Source: Gammaproteobacteria bacterium
GTDB taxonomy: Bacteria; Pseudomonadota; Gammaproteobacteria; DSM-26407
Direction of reading: 5' to 3'
Assembly (NCBI GenBank): GCA_028694565.1
Contig: JAQVKR010000189.1
Location: 1 to 5,820 of the forward strand
Length of the DNA stretch: 5,820 nucleotides
Under the pieces are notes generated by a model that was not told the origin of the DNA, ran no database searches, and saw only the letters and a list, made by a program, of their open reading frames with translations. Positions 1-5,256 of this stretch are shown here, piece by piece. The translations under genes and the position numbers were made by a program. Position 1 is the first letter of the stretch; each line of letters begins with the position of its first letter.

Positions 1-144
1 CCGGGTTTCTTCGCGCTCATCTATCTCGCCCTGGTCGCACGGTTCGGGGCCGGGCGCTGGCGCGCGCTGGTGGTGGTGGGACTGTTACTCATGACCGGGC
101 TGGTGTTCGAGTCGGCGGCCGCGTTGCTGGGGTTCAGCGCCTGA
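1..144 (+). CDS. C-terminal end of an unrecognised integral membrane protein (5' truncated)
   Basis: The reading frame is open from base 1 to the TGA at 142-144 and gives 47 residues; the start lies outside the window. The visible part is mostly hydrophobic: one segment near residues 3-14 (FFALIYLALVAR), a short basic turn (RFGAGRWR, residues 14-21), and a second segment near residues 22-45 rich in V, L, G and A. This looks like two membrane helices joined by a positively charged loop, typical of an inner-membrane protein. The pattern (helix, short Arg/Trp loop, helix, C-terminal GF-type end) loosely recalls the tail of small TctB/DUF1468 transporter subunits, but 47 residues are too few to assign a family. 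No partner gene follows on the same strand, so this is probably the last gene of its transcript. Confidence 0.6.
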   Translation, partial: PGFFALIYLALVARFGAGRWRALVVVGLLLMTGLVFESAAALLGFSA

Positions 145-168
145 GGCGCGGCCGTTCCAGCGTGAATT

Positions 169-195
169 CCGCCGGTCTCCCGGGTTGACCGGCGG
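169..195 (+). terminator. Perfect 9-bp inverted repeat after the membrane-protein stop
   Basis: CCGCCGGTC (169-177) pairs perfectly with GACCGGCGG (187-195) around a 9-nt loop. It begins 24 nt after the TGA of the upstream gene, where a terminator or RNA-stabilising hairpin would be expected. No T tract follows on either strand (TGTAACAG on +), so it is not a classical intrinsic terminator. It could protect the 3' end or assist termination. Confidence 0.35.
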
Positions 196-252
196 TGTAA
201 CAGCGATCCAGGGATGCGGATCGTGTGCAAGGCGCGCCCACGGGCGTGCCGG

Positions 253-282
253 CCGGGCGGGCGGGCAACTCCGCCGGCCCGG
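253..282. other. GC-rich hairpin in the intergenic region
   Basis: CCGGGC (253-258) pairs with GCCCGG (277-282), and GGCGG (260-264) pairs with CCGCC (271-275). One G-G mismatch separates the two stems and the loop is GCAACT. It has no T tract and no known role. In DNA this GC-rich some pairing arises by chance, so functional weight is low. Confidence 0.3.
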
Positions 283-304
283 TGTCCCGGGTGTTCAGGG
301 ATGG

Positions 305-325
305 GCGCCCGGGGCGCTTTCTTCT
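305..325 (+). terminator. Weak terminator-like hairpin with a pyrimidine tail
   Basis: GCGCC (305-309) and GGCGC (313-317) form a 5-bp stem around CGG, followed by TTTCTTCT (318-325). The shape is terminator-like on the + strand, but the stem is short, the loop tight and the T tract interrupted. It is much weaker than the candidate at 401-440. Confidence 0.2.
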
Positions 326-400
326 CCGGTTATCCGGTGTGTGGGGCTTTGGAGGCATGAGGGCACGCCGGCCTGTTGCGCGGCACGCCCGAGGCCTTCG

Positions 401-440
401 GCCGGATGGGCCCAGGGACGGGCTCTTCCGGCATTTTTTT
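401..440 (+). terminator. Intrinsic terminator on the + strand with seven T's
   Basis: GCCGGA (401-406) pairs with TCCGGC (427-432), and inside it GCCC (410-413) pairs with GGGC (420-423) around AGGGAC, leaving a 3x3 internal loop. One A and then seven consecutive T's (434-440) follow. This is the best intrinsic terminator in the window and works only in the + direction, since no T run lies on the other side. The nearest + strand gene ends 257 nt upstream, so it closes either a long 3' UTR or an unannotated RNA. It also shields the convergent - strand gene from read-through. Confidence 0.6.
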
Positions 441-500
441 GTCCCGAGGAAATGCGGCGGACCCTGCCGCCCGCCTGAGTGCGTCGCGCTCATTGCGAAA

Positions 501-533
501 GCGGGCGACGGGAAACTCGCTCCCGCGGCCCGC
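501..533 (-). terminator. Candidate terminator of the - strand hypothetical gene
   Basis: GCGGGC (501-506) pairs with GCCCGC (528-533), and CGGGA (509-513) with TCCCG (521-525), around a 7-nt loop and with a 2x2 internal loop. Read on the - strand it begins 8 nt after the TGA of the gene at 542-1096 and is followed by TTTCGC. Position and stem are right for a terminator, but the T run is only three long, so termination may be weak. Confidence 0.4.
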
Positions 534-541
534 CACCGCGG

Positions 542-1096
542 TCAGTGGGTGCCGCGCCGCCCCAGCTCCTCCAGCAGTGCGGCCACGAACTGCTCTCCCC
601 GCTGACCCATGCCCCGGGCGAGCACGTCGGGGTCCCGCTCGCCGTCCAGCAGCCGGCGCAGGATGCCGCCGAGGCGGGCCATGTCGCCGCCGGCCTTCAG
701 CATCTGTTCGGCCATCTCGCCCAGCACGCCCAGCGCCTGCGTGCTCCCGGTCATCGCCTCGTGGATCATCTGGGCCATGCCCGCCGCGGCCACGGCCGGA
801 TCGGGGCGGGCGTCGGGATCGGGCAGCGTGCTCGGGTCCTGCAGGCCGCGCATGATGCTGGCGACGATGACGCTGTCCTCCTCGTCCAGTCCCACCAGCA
901 GCTTGGGATGGCGCTCGCCGGACAGGATGCGGCGTATCACGCCCACCAGGCTGTTCCAGCCGTTGGCCTCGGAAGCCTGCAGTATCGGCTCGATCTGGGG
1001 CATCAGATCGCGATTCTGGCAGGCGCGTACCACATGCCAGATCAGCGCCGCGTGGGCCTGCAGGATCTGCTGGGTCTTGTCGGGCATGTCGCTCAT
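542..1096 (-). CDS. Conserved-looking hypothetical protein with an internal duplication, 184 aa
   Basis: I do not recognise this family. The start at 1096 (protein begins MSDMPDK) is preferred over an in-frame ATG at 1207: GGAG lies 6 nt ahead of it (1106-1103), and a perfect TATAAT for this strand lies inside the longer version. The protein is predicted mostly helical and soluble, with no signal peptide or membrane segment. It seems to contain two related halves, about residues 35-86 and 127-179. Both run from a short helix (ILQASEA / QMLKAGG) into V/L-G-I-RR-L-GER (GVIRRILSGER, residues 52-62; GGILRRLLDGER, 143-154) and then a further helix. A Pro/Asp/Ala-rich linker (about 87-103) joins them. 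It is transcribed divergently from the glutaredoxin-like gene and stands alone on its strand. Function is unknown; a helical scaffold or protein-binding role is only a guess. Confidence 0.8.
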   Translation of the reverse strand: MSDMPDKTQQILQAHAALIWHVVRACQNRDLMPQIEPILQASEANGWNSLVGVIRRILSGERHPKLLVGLDEEDSVIVASIMRGLQDPSTLPDPDARPDPAVAAAGMAQMIHEAMTGSTQALGVLGEMAEQMLKAGGDMARLGGILRRLLDGERDPDVLARGMGQRGEQFVAALLEELGRRGTH

Positions 1097-1171
1097 GGGC
1101 TGCTCCGGCGGGATGTAGGGCGAATACGGGCGAACATCGCGAATCTCGGTTCCGGTGTGCGGAACGCGATG

Positions 1172-1206
1172 CCGGATGATTATACCCGTTGGAATCCGGG
1201 GGCCCA
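1172..1206 (-). promoter_or_regulatory. Promoter of the hypothetical gene, flanked by an inverted repeat
   Basis: On the - strand there is a perfect -10 hexamer TATAAT (1184-1179). The best -35 at 16-bp spacing is TGGGCC (1206-1201), which matches TTGACA at only three of six positions. The predicted RNA start near 1172 would leave a leader of about 75 nt before the ATG at 1096. CCGGAT (1172-1177) and ATCCGG (1194-1199) form a 6-bp inverted repeat whose arms are 22 bp apart centre to centre, roughly two helical turns, on either side of the -10. That is a plausible operator, but the regulator is unknown. Confidence 0.5.
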
Positions 1207-1231
1207 TGATAAATGTCTGCGGATGGGGGCC

Positions 1232-1252
1232 GTGTAGGCTACACTACGCCCG
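1232..1252 (+). promoter_or_regulatory. 13-bp palindrome and possible -10 ahead of the glutaredoxin-like gene
   Basis: GTGTAG-G-CTACAC (1232-1244) is a perfect palindrome with one central base. It overlaps TACACT (1240-1245), a 4/6 match to a -10 hexamer, which would start RNA near 1252 and leave a leader of about 28 nt before the ATG at 1280. No good -35 is visible 16-18 bp upstream, so the promoter would be weak or activator-dependent. The palindrome could be an operator for this gene; the evidence is position and symmetry only. Confidence 0.35.
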
Positions 1253-1279
1253 TCCCCTGCCTGCCGGGAGCGGCCAGCG

Positions 1280-1546
1280 ATGATCCGTGTGCGGCTCTAC
1301 ACCACAGCCGGCTGCCACCTCTGTGAACAGGCCGCATCGCTCCTGGCGGCGATGGCCGCGGAGGGCGGGATCGAGGTGATCGAGCGGGAAATCGCCGGCT
1401 CCGCGACGCTGCTGGAACGCTACGGAGACCGGATCCCGGTGGTGTCGCTGGAGGGGGGCGATGCGGAACTCGGCTGGCCGTTCGACGGCGAGTCCCTGCG
1501 CCGGTTTCTGGACCCGAGGGGCGGTGTATGGTTGGAGCAAGTTTGA
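1280..1546 (+). CDS. Glutaredoxin-like (DUF836-type) thioredoxin-fold protein, 88 aa
   Basis: This is a small cytoplasmic protein with a thioredoxin fold. The N-terminal beta strand (RVRLYTT) leads into G-C12-H-L-C15, the expected CxxC redox site. The thioredoxin-fold cis-proline is in RIPVV (Pro53), and ELGWPFD (residues 63-69) matches the C-terminal signature of this short glutaredoxin-like family (PF05768). Its length of 88 residues is normal for the family. Members are presumed to handle thiol-disulfide exchange, but most have no defined substrate. The start is supported by GGGAG at 1266-1270, 9 nt before the ATG. It is divergent from the hypothetical gene, and 92 bases separate it from the kinase gene downstream; they could be co-transcribed, but promoter-like sequence lies in the gap. 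Confidence 0.9.
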   Translation: MIRVRLYTTAGCHLCEQAASLLAAMAAEGGIEVIEREIAGSATLLERYGDRIPVVSLEGGDAELGWPFDGESLRRFLDPRGGVWLEQV

Positions 1547-1550
1547 CTGC

Positions 1551-1574
1551 CTGAAGTTTCGGCTTTAGATTTGT
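1551..1574 (+). terminator. Weak AT-rich hairpin after the glutaredoxin-like gene
   Basis: CTGAAG (1551-1556) pairs with CTTTAG (1563-1568), including one G-U pair, around TTTCGG; ATTTGT follows. It starts 4 nt after the TGA. With a 6-bp stem and a broken T run it would be at best a leaky terminator, so part of the kinase operon's transcription could still come from upstream. Confidence 0.25.
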
Positions 1575-1603
1575 AGATAACCATCCGCCGTATAACGATA
1601 AAT
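1570..1603 (+). promoter_or_regulatory. Probable promoter of the kinase / c-di-GMP operon
   Basis: Bases 1563-1606 form a clear AT-rich island in otherwise GC-rich DNA. TATAAC (1591-1596) matches a -10 hexamer at five of six positions and would start RNA near 1603, about 36 nt before the ATG at 1639. The -35 is poor: TTGTAG (1571-1576) is only 14 bp away. A second possible -10, GATAAA (1597-1602), would be 20 bp from it. ATAAC occurs twice, 15 bp apart (1577-1581 and 1592-1596), which might mark an activator site, but this could be chance. Confidence 0.4.
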
Positions 1604-1610
1604 TAACGAC

Positions 1611-1630
1611 GCAGCGGAACACCGCGCTGC
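1611..1630 (+). promoter_or_regulatory. Leader hairpin just upstream of the kinase start
   Basis: GCAGCG (1611-1616) pairs with CGCTGC (1625-1630) around an 8-nt loop. The hairpin ends 8 nt before the ATG at 1639, covering the place where a Shine-Dalgarno sequence would sit. No purine-rich ribosome site is visible next to the start. This could limit translation or be a binding site for an RNA regulator; that is inference. Confidence 0.3.
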
Positions 1631-1638
1631 CCCACGAC

Positions 1639-3075
1639 ATGGCCATGCAGCCTCCGCGAATCCTGTTGGTGGACGACTCGGCGACTGATCGGGAACTCGC
1701 AGGAGTCGTGCTCGCGCGGGAGTTGCCGGGCGCCGAGATACTCGCGGCCGGCGACGCCATGTCCTTCGCCGAGCGCCTGGCCCGGGGCGGGTTCGACGCC
1801 GCCGTCATCGAGCGCCGCCTGGCCTGGAGCGACGGCCTGCAGGTGGCCGCCACCATTCGCCGGGTCTATTCCGGCTGCCCGATACTCCTGTTCTCGTCCG
1901 CCCCCGATGCGTTGCTGGAAGGTCAGCGCGCGGGTCTCGATGACGTCCTGCCGAAAGACAGCTCCGGCTACCTGCGCCTGCCGGGGGCCCTGCAGCGCTG
2001 CCTGGAGCGGCGCGGCGACACCGGTTCCGCCGAAGTCCTGCTCGGCAGCCTGCCGGTCGGCGTCCTGGCCCTCGACCGGGACGGGAACATCCTGCGAACC
2101 AACCCGGAGGCGGTGCGCCTGCTGGGCGCCGGCAACGTCGAGGCCCTGGTGGGCGACGATCTGGGGCAGCGCCTCGATCCGTCCGTGCGCGACACCCTGT
2201 CCGGGGCGTTGGCGGGGGATGGGGTTCTGCGGGGCGAGGAGGTGCGCCTGCGGCGTCTCGATGGGGGCATGGGCTGGGTGCGCCTGGGTCTCAGCCCCCT
2301 GCCGGGCACGCGCGGACAATATCAGGCAACCCTCGAGGACATCGGCAGCTACAAGCGCCGGGAGCAGGAGCTGGCGCGGGAGACCTCCGAGCTGGGGCGC
2401 GCGAACACCGAGCTCGAGCGGTTCGCCTACGTGGCCTCCCACGATCTCCAGCAGCCCCTCGGACTCATCACCCGCTACGCGCGATTGTTCCTGGAGCGTT
2501 TCGGCGCGGGGCTGGAGGCGGAGGGGCAGCGCTACCTGGAGCACGTCCTGGACAACGGTTCCCGGCTCCAGGACCTGGTGGACGATCTGTTGGCCTACGC
2601 CCGGATCGGCACCCAGGGCCGGCCCTTCGAACCGCTGGATTTCGGCGCGGCGGTGGATGAGGCGGCGGCCAACCTCGAGGCGGAGGTGGCCGCCGGTGAC
2701 GTCGATTTCAGTCATGACGAGCTGCCCACGCTCAACGCCGACCGGGGCCAGATCGTGCAACTGTTCCAGAATCTCATCGGCAATGCCGTGAAGTTCAGGT
2801 CAACCGAACCGCTCCGGGTCCGGATCGGCGCCGAACGCCAGGGGGACGACTGGCGTTTCGCGGTTCAGGACAACGGCATCGGCATCGAGCCGGAGCATGG
2901 TGAGCGCATATTCGGCATGTTCCAGCGGCTGCATACCGGTGAGGAATACCCCGGTACCGGCATCGGGCTTGCCATCTGCAAGAGTATCGTGGAACGGCAT
3001 GGAGGCCGCATATGGGTGGAGTCGCGTCCGGGCGCGGGCTCCACGTTCTACTTCACCATCCCGGCACAGGCGTGA
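1639..3075 (+). CDS. Soluble histidine kinase with N-terminal receiver: REC(Glu58)-PAS-HisKA-HATPase, 478 aa
   Basis: This is a cytoplasmic sensor kinase without membrane segments. Residues 7-118 form a receiver domain: acidic pair Asp12-Asp13 (LLVDDS), Ser86/Ser87 and Lys106 (VLPKD) are present, but the phosphorylated Asp position is Glu58 (AVIERRL). Residues about 132-238 look like a PAS domain (GVLALDRDGNIL, PEAVRLLG). A coiled coil (237-262) leads to the H box VASHDLQQPLG with His268. The ATPase domain has the N box (NLIGNAVKF, Asn382), G1 (DNGIGI, Asp411), F box (FGMFQRL) and G2 (GTGIGL, 439-444), so autophosphorylation should be possible. The region from the H box onward resembles phytochrome-type kinases. 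The start is uncertain: neither ATG 1639 nor ATG 1645 has a ribosome site. The gene is followed 17 nt later by a receiver-GGDEF-EAL gene, its likely phosphorylation target. The PAS ligand is unknown. Confidence 0.92.
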   Translation: MAMQPPRILLVDDSATDRELAGVVLARELPGAEILAAGDAMSFAERLARGGFDAAVIERRLAWSDGLQVAATIRRVYSGCPILLFSSAPDALLEGQRAGLDDVLPKDSSGYLRLPGALQRCLERRGDTGSAEVLLGSLPVGVLALDRDGNILRTNPEAVRLLGAGNVEALVGDDLGQRLDPSVRDTLSGALAGDGVLRGEEVRLRRLDGGMGWVRLGLSPLPGTRGQYQATLEDIGSYKRREQELARETSELGRANTELERFAYVASHDLQQPLGLITRYARLFLERFGAGLEAEGQRYLEHVLDNGSRLQDLVDDLLAYARIGTQGRPFEPLDFGAAVDEAAANLEAEVAAGDVDFSHDELPTLNADRGQIVQLFQNLIGNAVKFRSTEPLRVRIGAERQGDDWRFAVQDNGIGIEPEHGERIFGMFQRLHTGEEYPGTGIGLAICKSIVERHGGRIWVESRPGAGSTFYFTIPAQA

Positions 3076-3092
3076 CCGTGGGGGGCGATTGC

Positions 3093-5216
3093 ATGGGTGA
3101 GTTCGAGGGCAAGCGATTGCATCTGTTGCTCGTCGAGGACCAGCCGGCGGAGGTGGAGCTGATCGAGGCCATGCTCGCCGGCCACCGCGACCCCGAGTTC
3201 CACATCGAGCATCACGACAACCTGACCGGGGGGTTGAAGCGGCTGCGCGGCGGCGGCATCGACCTGGTGCTGCTGGATCTCTGCCTGCCCGACAGTGCCG
3301 GCCTGGAGACCTTTCAGCGGCTTCATGCCCAGGCGTCCGGGGTGCCGATCATCCTGATGACCAACCTCGATGACGAGGATCTGGCCGCCCGCGCGGTTCG
3401 CGAGGGCGCCCAGGACTACCTCATCAAGCGCCGGGTGGACACCGGCCTGCTGGTCCGCTCCATCCGCTATGCCCTCGAGCGCCAGCTCTCGGAGGAGGCG
3501 CTGCGGCAGAGCGAGGAGCGCTATGCCCTGGCGGTACGCGGCGCCAACGACGGCGTCTGGGATTGGAACATGATCACCGACGAGGTCTACTACTCGCCGC
3601 GCTGGAAGGCCATCCTCGGTCACGCCGAGACCGAAATCGGCAGCCATCCGGACGAATGGCTCACCCGCATCCACCTGGACGATTTCCAGAACTTCAACCA
3701 TGCCCTGCAGGCTCACCTGACCGGTGAGACCGAGCAGTTCACCCATGAATACCGGCTGCGGCACCAGGCCGGACACTTCATCTGGGTTCTCAGCCGGGGA
3801 CTGGGCGTGCGCAACATCCACGGCGATCTGCAGCGCATGGCCGGATCGCTGACCGACATCACCGCACGCAAGAATGCGGAGGAGCAGCTGATACACGATG
3901 CGCTGCACGACGCACTGACCGGGCTGCCCAACCGGACCCTGCTGCTCGATCGCCTGGACCAGGCGCTGAAGCAGCTGCGCAGCCGCGGCAGCAGCGGTTT
4001 CGCCGTCCTGTTCCTGGACCTGGATCGGTTCAAGAACGTCAACGACAGCCTGGGGCACAACGTGGGCGACCAGCTGCTGGTGGAGTTCGCGCAGCGGCTC
4101 AGCGCCCTGCTGCGGCCCGGCGACACGGTGGCGCGGCTCGGGGGCGACGAATTCGCCCTGCTCATCTCCGACATCGAACATGTCGGACAGGTCACCGCGG
4201 TGGCGAAACGCATCCTGGAACTGTCCCGTGACCGGTTCCACATCGCCGGCCACGAGGTGTTCACCACGACCAGCGTCGGCATCGCCATGGGTTCCCGGGG
4301 CTATCAGGAGCCGGAGGAGATCCTGCGCGACGCCGATATCGCCATGTACCGGGCCAAGGGGGCGGGCAAGGCCCGCTACGAGGTTTTCGACCGCCAGATG
4401 CACCAGCGGGTCGTGGAGCTGCTGCGCCTGGAGACCGATCTGCGCCGGGCGGTGGAGCGGGGCGAGTTCGCCATGCATTACCAGCCCATCGTCTCCCTGG
4501 ACGAAGGCAACCTGGTGGGCTTCGAGGGCCTGATCCGCTGGCACCATCCCCTCCGGGGCATGGTGGGGCCGGAGTCATTCATCCCCGCCGCCGAGGAGAC
4601 CGGGCTGATCGTGCCCATCGGCTGGTGGACCATCCGCGAGACTTGCCGCCAGACCCGGCAGTGGCAGCGGGAATTTCCCAACCGGGCGCCGCTCAGCATC
4701 AGCGTCAACGTTTCGGGGCGCCTGTTCAAGCAGCCGGACATGGTGACGCGGCTGGAGCGGATCCTGGACGAAACCGGGCTGTCCCCCTCGTCGCTGCGGA
4801 TCGAGATTACCGAGAGCGTGCTGCTGGATCATGCCGAGGAGGCGATGGAGAAGCTCTCGGGGCTGCGCAACCTGGGCGTGGGCCTGCACGTGGACGATTT
4901 CGGCACCGGCTACTCCTCTCTGAGCTACCTGCAGAAATTCGCCTACGATTCGCTGAAGATCGATCGCAGCTTCGTGCACGATATCGAGCAGACCAAGGGG
5001 TCCGGGGCCATCGTGCAGACCATCATCGCGCTGGGCCAGATGCTCGGCATGAACATCATCGCCGAGGGGGTGGAGACGCCGGTGCAGCTCAGGCGGCTGC
5101 AGGAACTGCAGTGCCCCCAGGTGCAGGGCTTCTGGTTCTCCCGCCCCCTGGATGCCGCCGGCGCGCGGCGCCTGCTCTCCAATCCGCCCACCTGGCAGGT
5201 GGAAAAGATCGCCTGA
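3093..5216 (+). CDS. Response regulator with PAS, diguanylate cyclase (GGDEF) and phosphodiesterase (EAL) domains, 707 aa
   Basis: This is a cytoplasmic c-di-GMP enzyme under receiver control. The receiver (about 8-125) is complete: Glu15/Asp16, phospho-acceptor Asp62 (LVLLDLCLPD), Thr90 and Lys112. A signalling helix (125-143) leads to a PAS domain (about 144-258; GVWDWN, ending TDITARK). GGDEF is exact at 350-354, with metal-site Asp309 (LDLDRFK) and N-D at 317-318. The inhibitory I-site RxxD is present (R341-P-G-D344), five residues ahead. The EAL domain reads FEGLIRW (E478, L480, R482), a Gly variant of EAL, and keeps Asn539, Glu571, DDFGTGYSS (Asp601/602), Lys622, EGVET (Glu658) and Gln678. 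Both activities therefore look possible; which dominates cannot be read from sequence. The start at 3093 has a G-rich run at 3080-3085, 7 nt upstream; an in-frame GTG at 3078 is an alternative. It follows the kinase stop by 17 nt, so the two are probably one operon. There are no membrane segments. Confidence 0.95.
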   Translation: MGEFEGKRLHLLLVEDQPAEVELIEAMLAGHRDPEFHIEHHDNLTGGLKRLRGGGIDLVLLDLCLPDSAGLETFQRLHAQASGVPIILMTNLDDEDLAARAVREGAQDYLIKRRVDTGLLVRSIRYALERQLSEEALRQSEERYALAVRGANDGVWDWNMITDEVYYSPRWKAILGHAETEIGSHPDEWLTRIHLDDFQNFNHALQAHLTGETEQFTHEYRLRHQAGHFIWVLSRGLGVRNIHGDLQRMAGSLTDITARKNAEEQLIHDALHDALTGLPNRTLLLDRLDQALKQLRSRGSSGFAVLFLDLDRFKNVNDSLGHNVGDQLLVEFAQRLSALLRPGDTVARLGGDEFALLISDIEHVGQVTAVAKRILELSRDRFHIAGHEVFTTTSVGIAMGSRGYQEPEEILRDADIAMYRAKGAGKARYEVFDRQMHQRVVELLRLETDLRRAVERGEFAMHYQPIVSLDEGNLVGFEGLIRWHHPLRGMVGPESFIPAAEETGLIVPIGWWTIRETCRQTRQWQREFPNRAPLSISVNVSGRLFKQPDMVTRLERILDETGLSPSSLRIEITESVLLDHAEEAMEKLSGLRNLGVGLHVDDFGTGYSSLSYLQKFAYDSLKIDRSFVHDIEQTKGSGAIVQTIIALGQMLGMNIIAEGVETPVQLRRLQELQCPQVQGFWFSRPLDAAGARRLLSNPPTWQVEKIA

Positions 5217-5226
5217 ATCCGTCTGC

Positions 5227-5248
5227 CGGGACCCGCTCAAGGGTCCCG
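5227..5248. terminator. Strong symmetric hairpin between convergent genes
   Basis: CGGGACCC (5227-5234) pairs perfectly with GGGTCCCG (5241-5248) around GCTCAA. It starts 10 nt after the stop of the GGDEF-EAL gene and ends 8 nt from the stop of argF, so it serves both transcripts. No T tract follows on either side. It is probably a bidirectional 3'-end hairpin or terminator; termination would need help because the T run is missing. Confidence 0.5.
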
Positions 5249-5256
5249 TGTCCGGT

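Larger units (their letters stand above)
145..541. other. Gene-free, GC-rich convergent intergenic region
   Basis: About 400 bases lie between the stop of the + strand membrane protein and the stop of the - strand hypothetical gene. Open frames here give only Arg/Pro/Gly/Ala-rich translations of no recognisable family, and none has a well-spaced ribosome binding site, so I call no gene. The region holds at least five stem-loops (169-195, 253-282, 305-317, 401-432, 501-533), of which only 401-440 has a proper T tract. A TTGACC at 185-190 resembles a -35 box but has no matching -10. It may hold a long 3' UTR or a small RNA of the upstream gene; that is inference. Confidence 0.6.

Noticed and set aside
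434..440. T7 run as a possible frameshift or slippage site
   Set aside because: No supported coding frame crosses it, and a hairpin directly upstream explains it as a terminator.
134..493. - strand open frame across the intergenic region
   Set aside because: Low-complexity Arg/Pro composition, no ribosome site, overlaps the end of the membrane protein; looks like a GC-rich chance frame.
225..605. + strand open frame in the intergenic region, with GGAGG directly before an ATG at 357
   Set aside because: The GGAGG lies only 1 nt from the ATG, the product is Arg/Pro-rich with no family, it runs through the terminator T tract and then antisense into the hypothetical gene.
1097..1207. N-terminal extension of the hypothetical protein to the ATG at 1207
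   Set aside because: The extension contains the TATAAT promoter element, and a well-placed GGAG supports the ATG at 1096.
479..1237. + strand open frame opposite the hypothetical gene
   Set aside because: The - strand frame has a ribosome site, a perfect -10 and repeat structure; this one has none of these and is rich in His/Ala/Gly as antisense frames often are.
1603..2760. Long - strand open frame (385 codons) opposite the kinase gene
   Set aside because: It mirrors the codon structure of the kinase on the opposite strand, has no domain, and covers the kinase promoter region.
3012..3092. Upstream ATG at 3012 for the GGDEF-EAL protein
   Set aside because: It would overlap the last 64 bases of the kinase; the receiver domain begins after 3093, which has a G-rich ribosome-site candidate.
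3048..4547. Long - strand open frame (499 codons) opposite the GGDEF-EAL gene
   Set aside because: It lies wholly antisense to a gene with clear catalytic motifs, its translation has no recognisable domain, and such long antisense frames are common in high-GC DNA.
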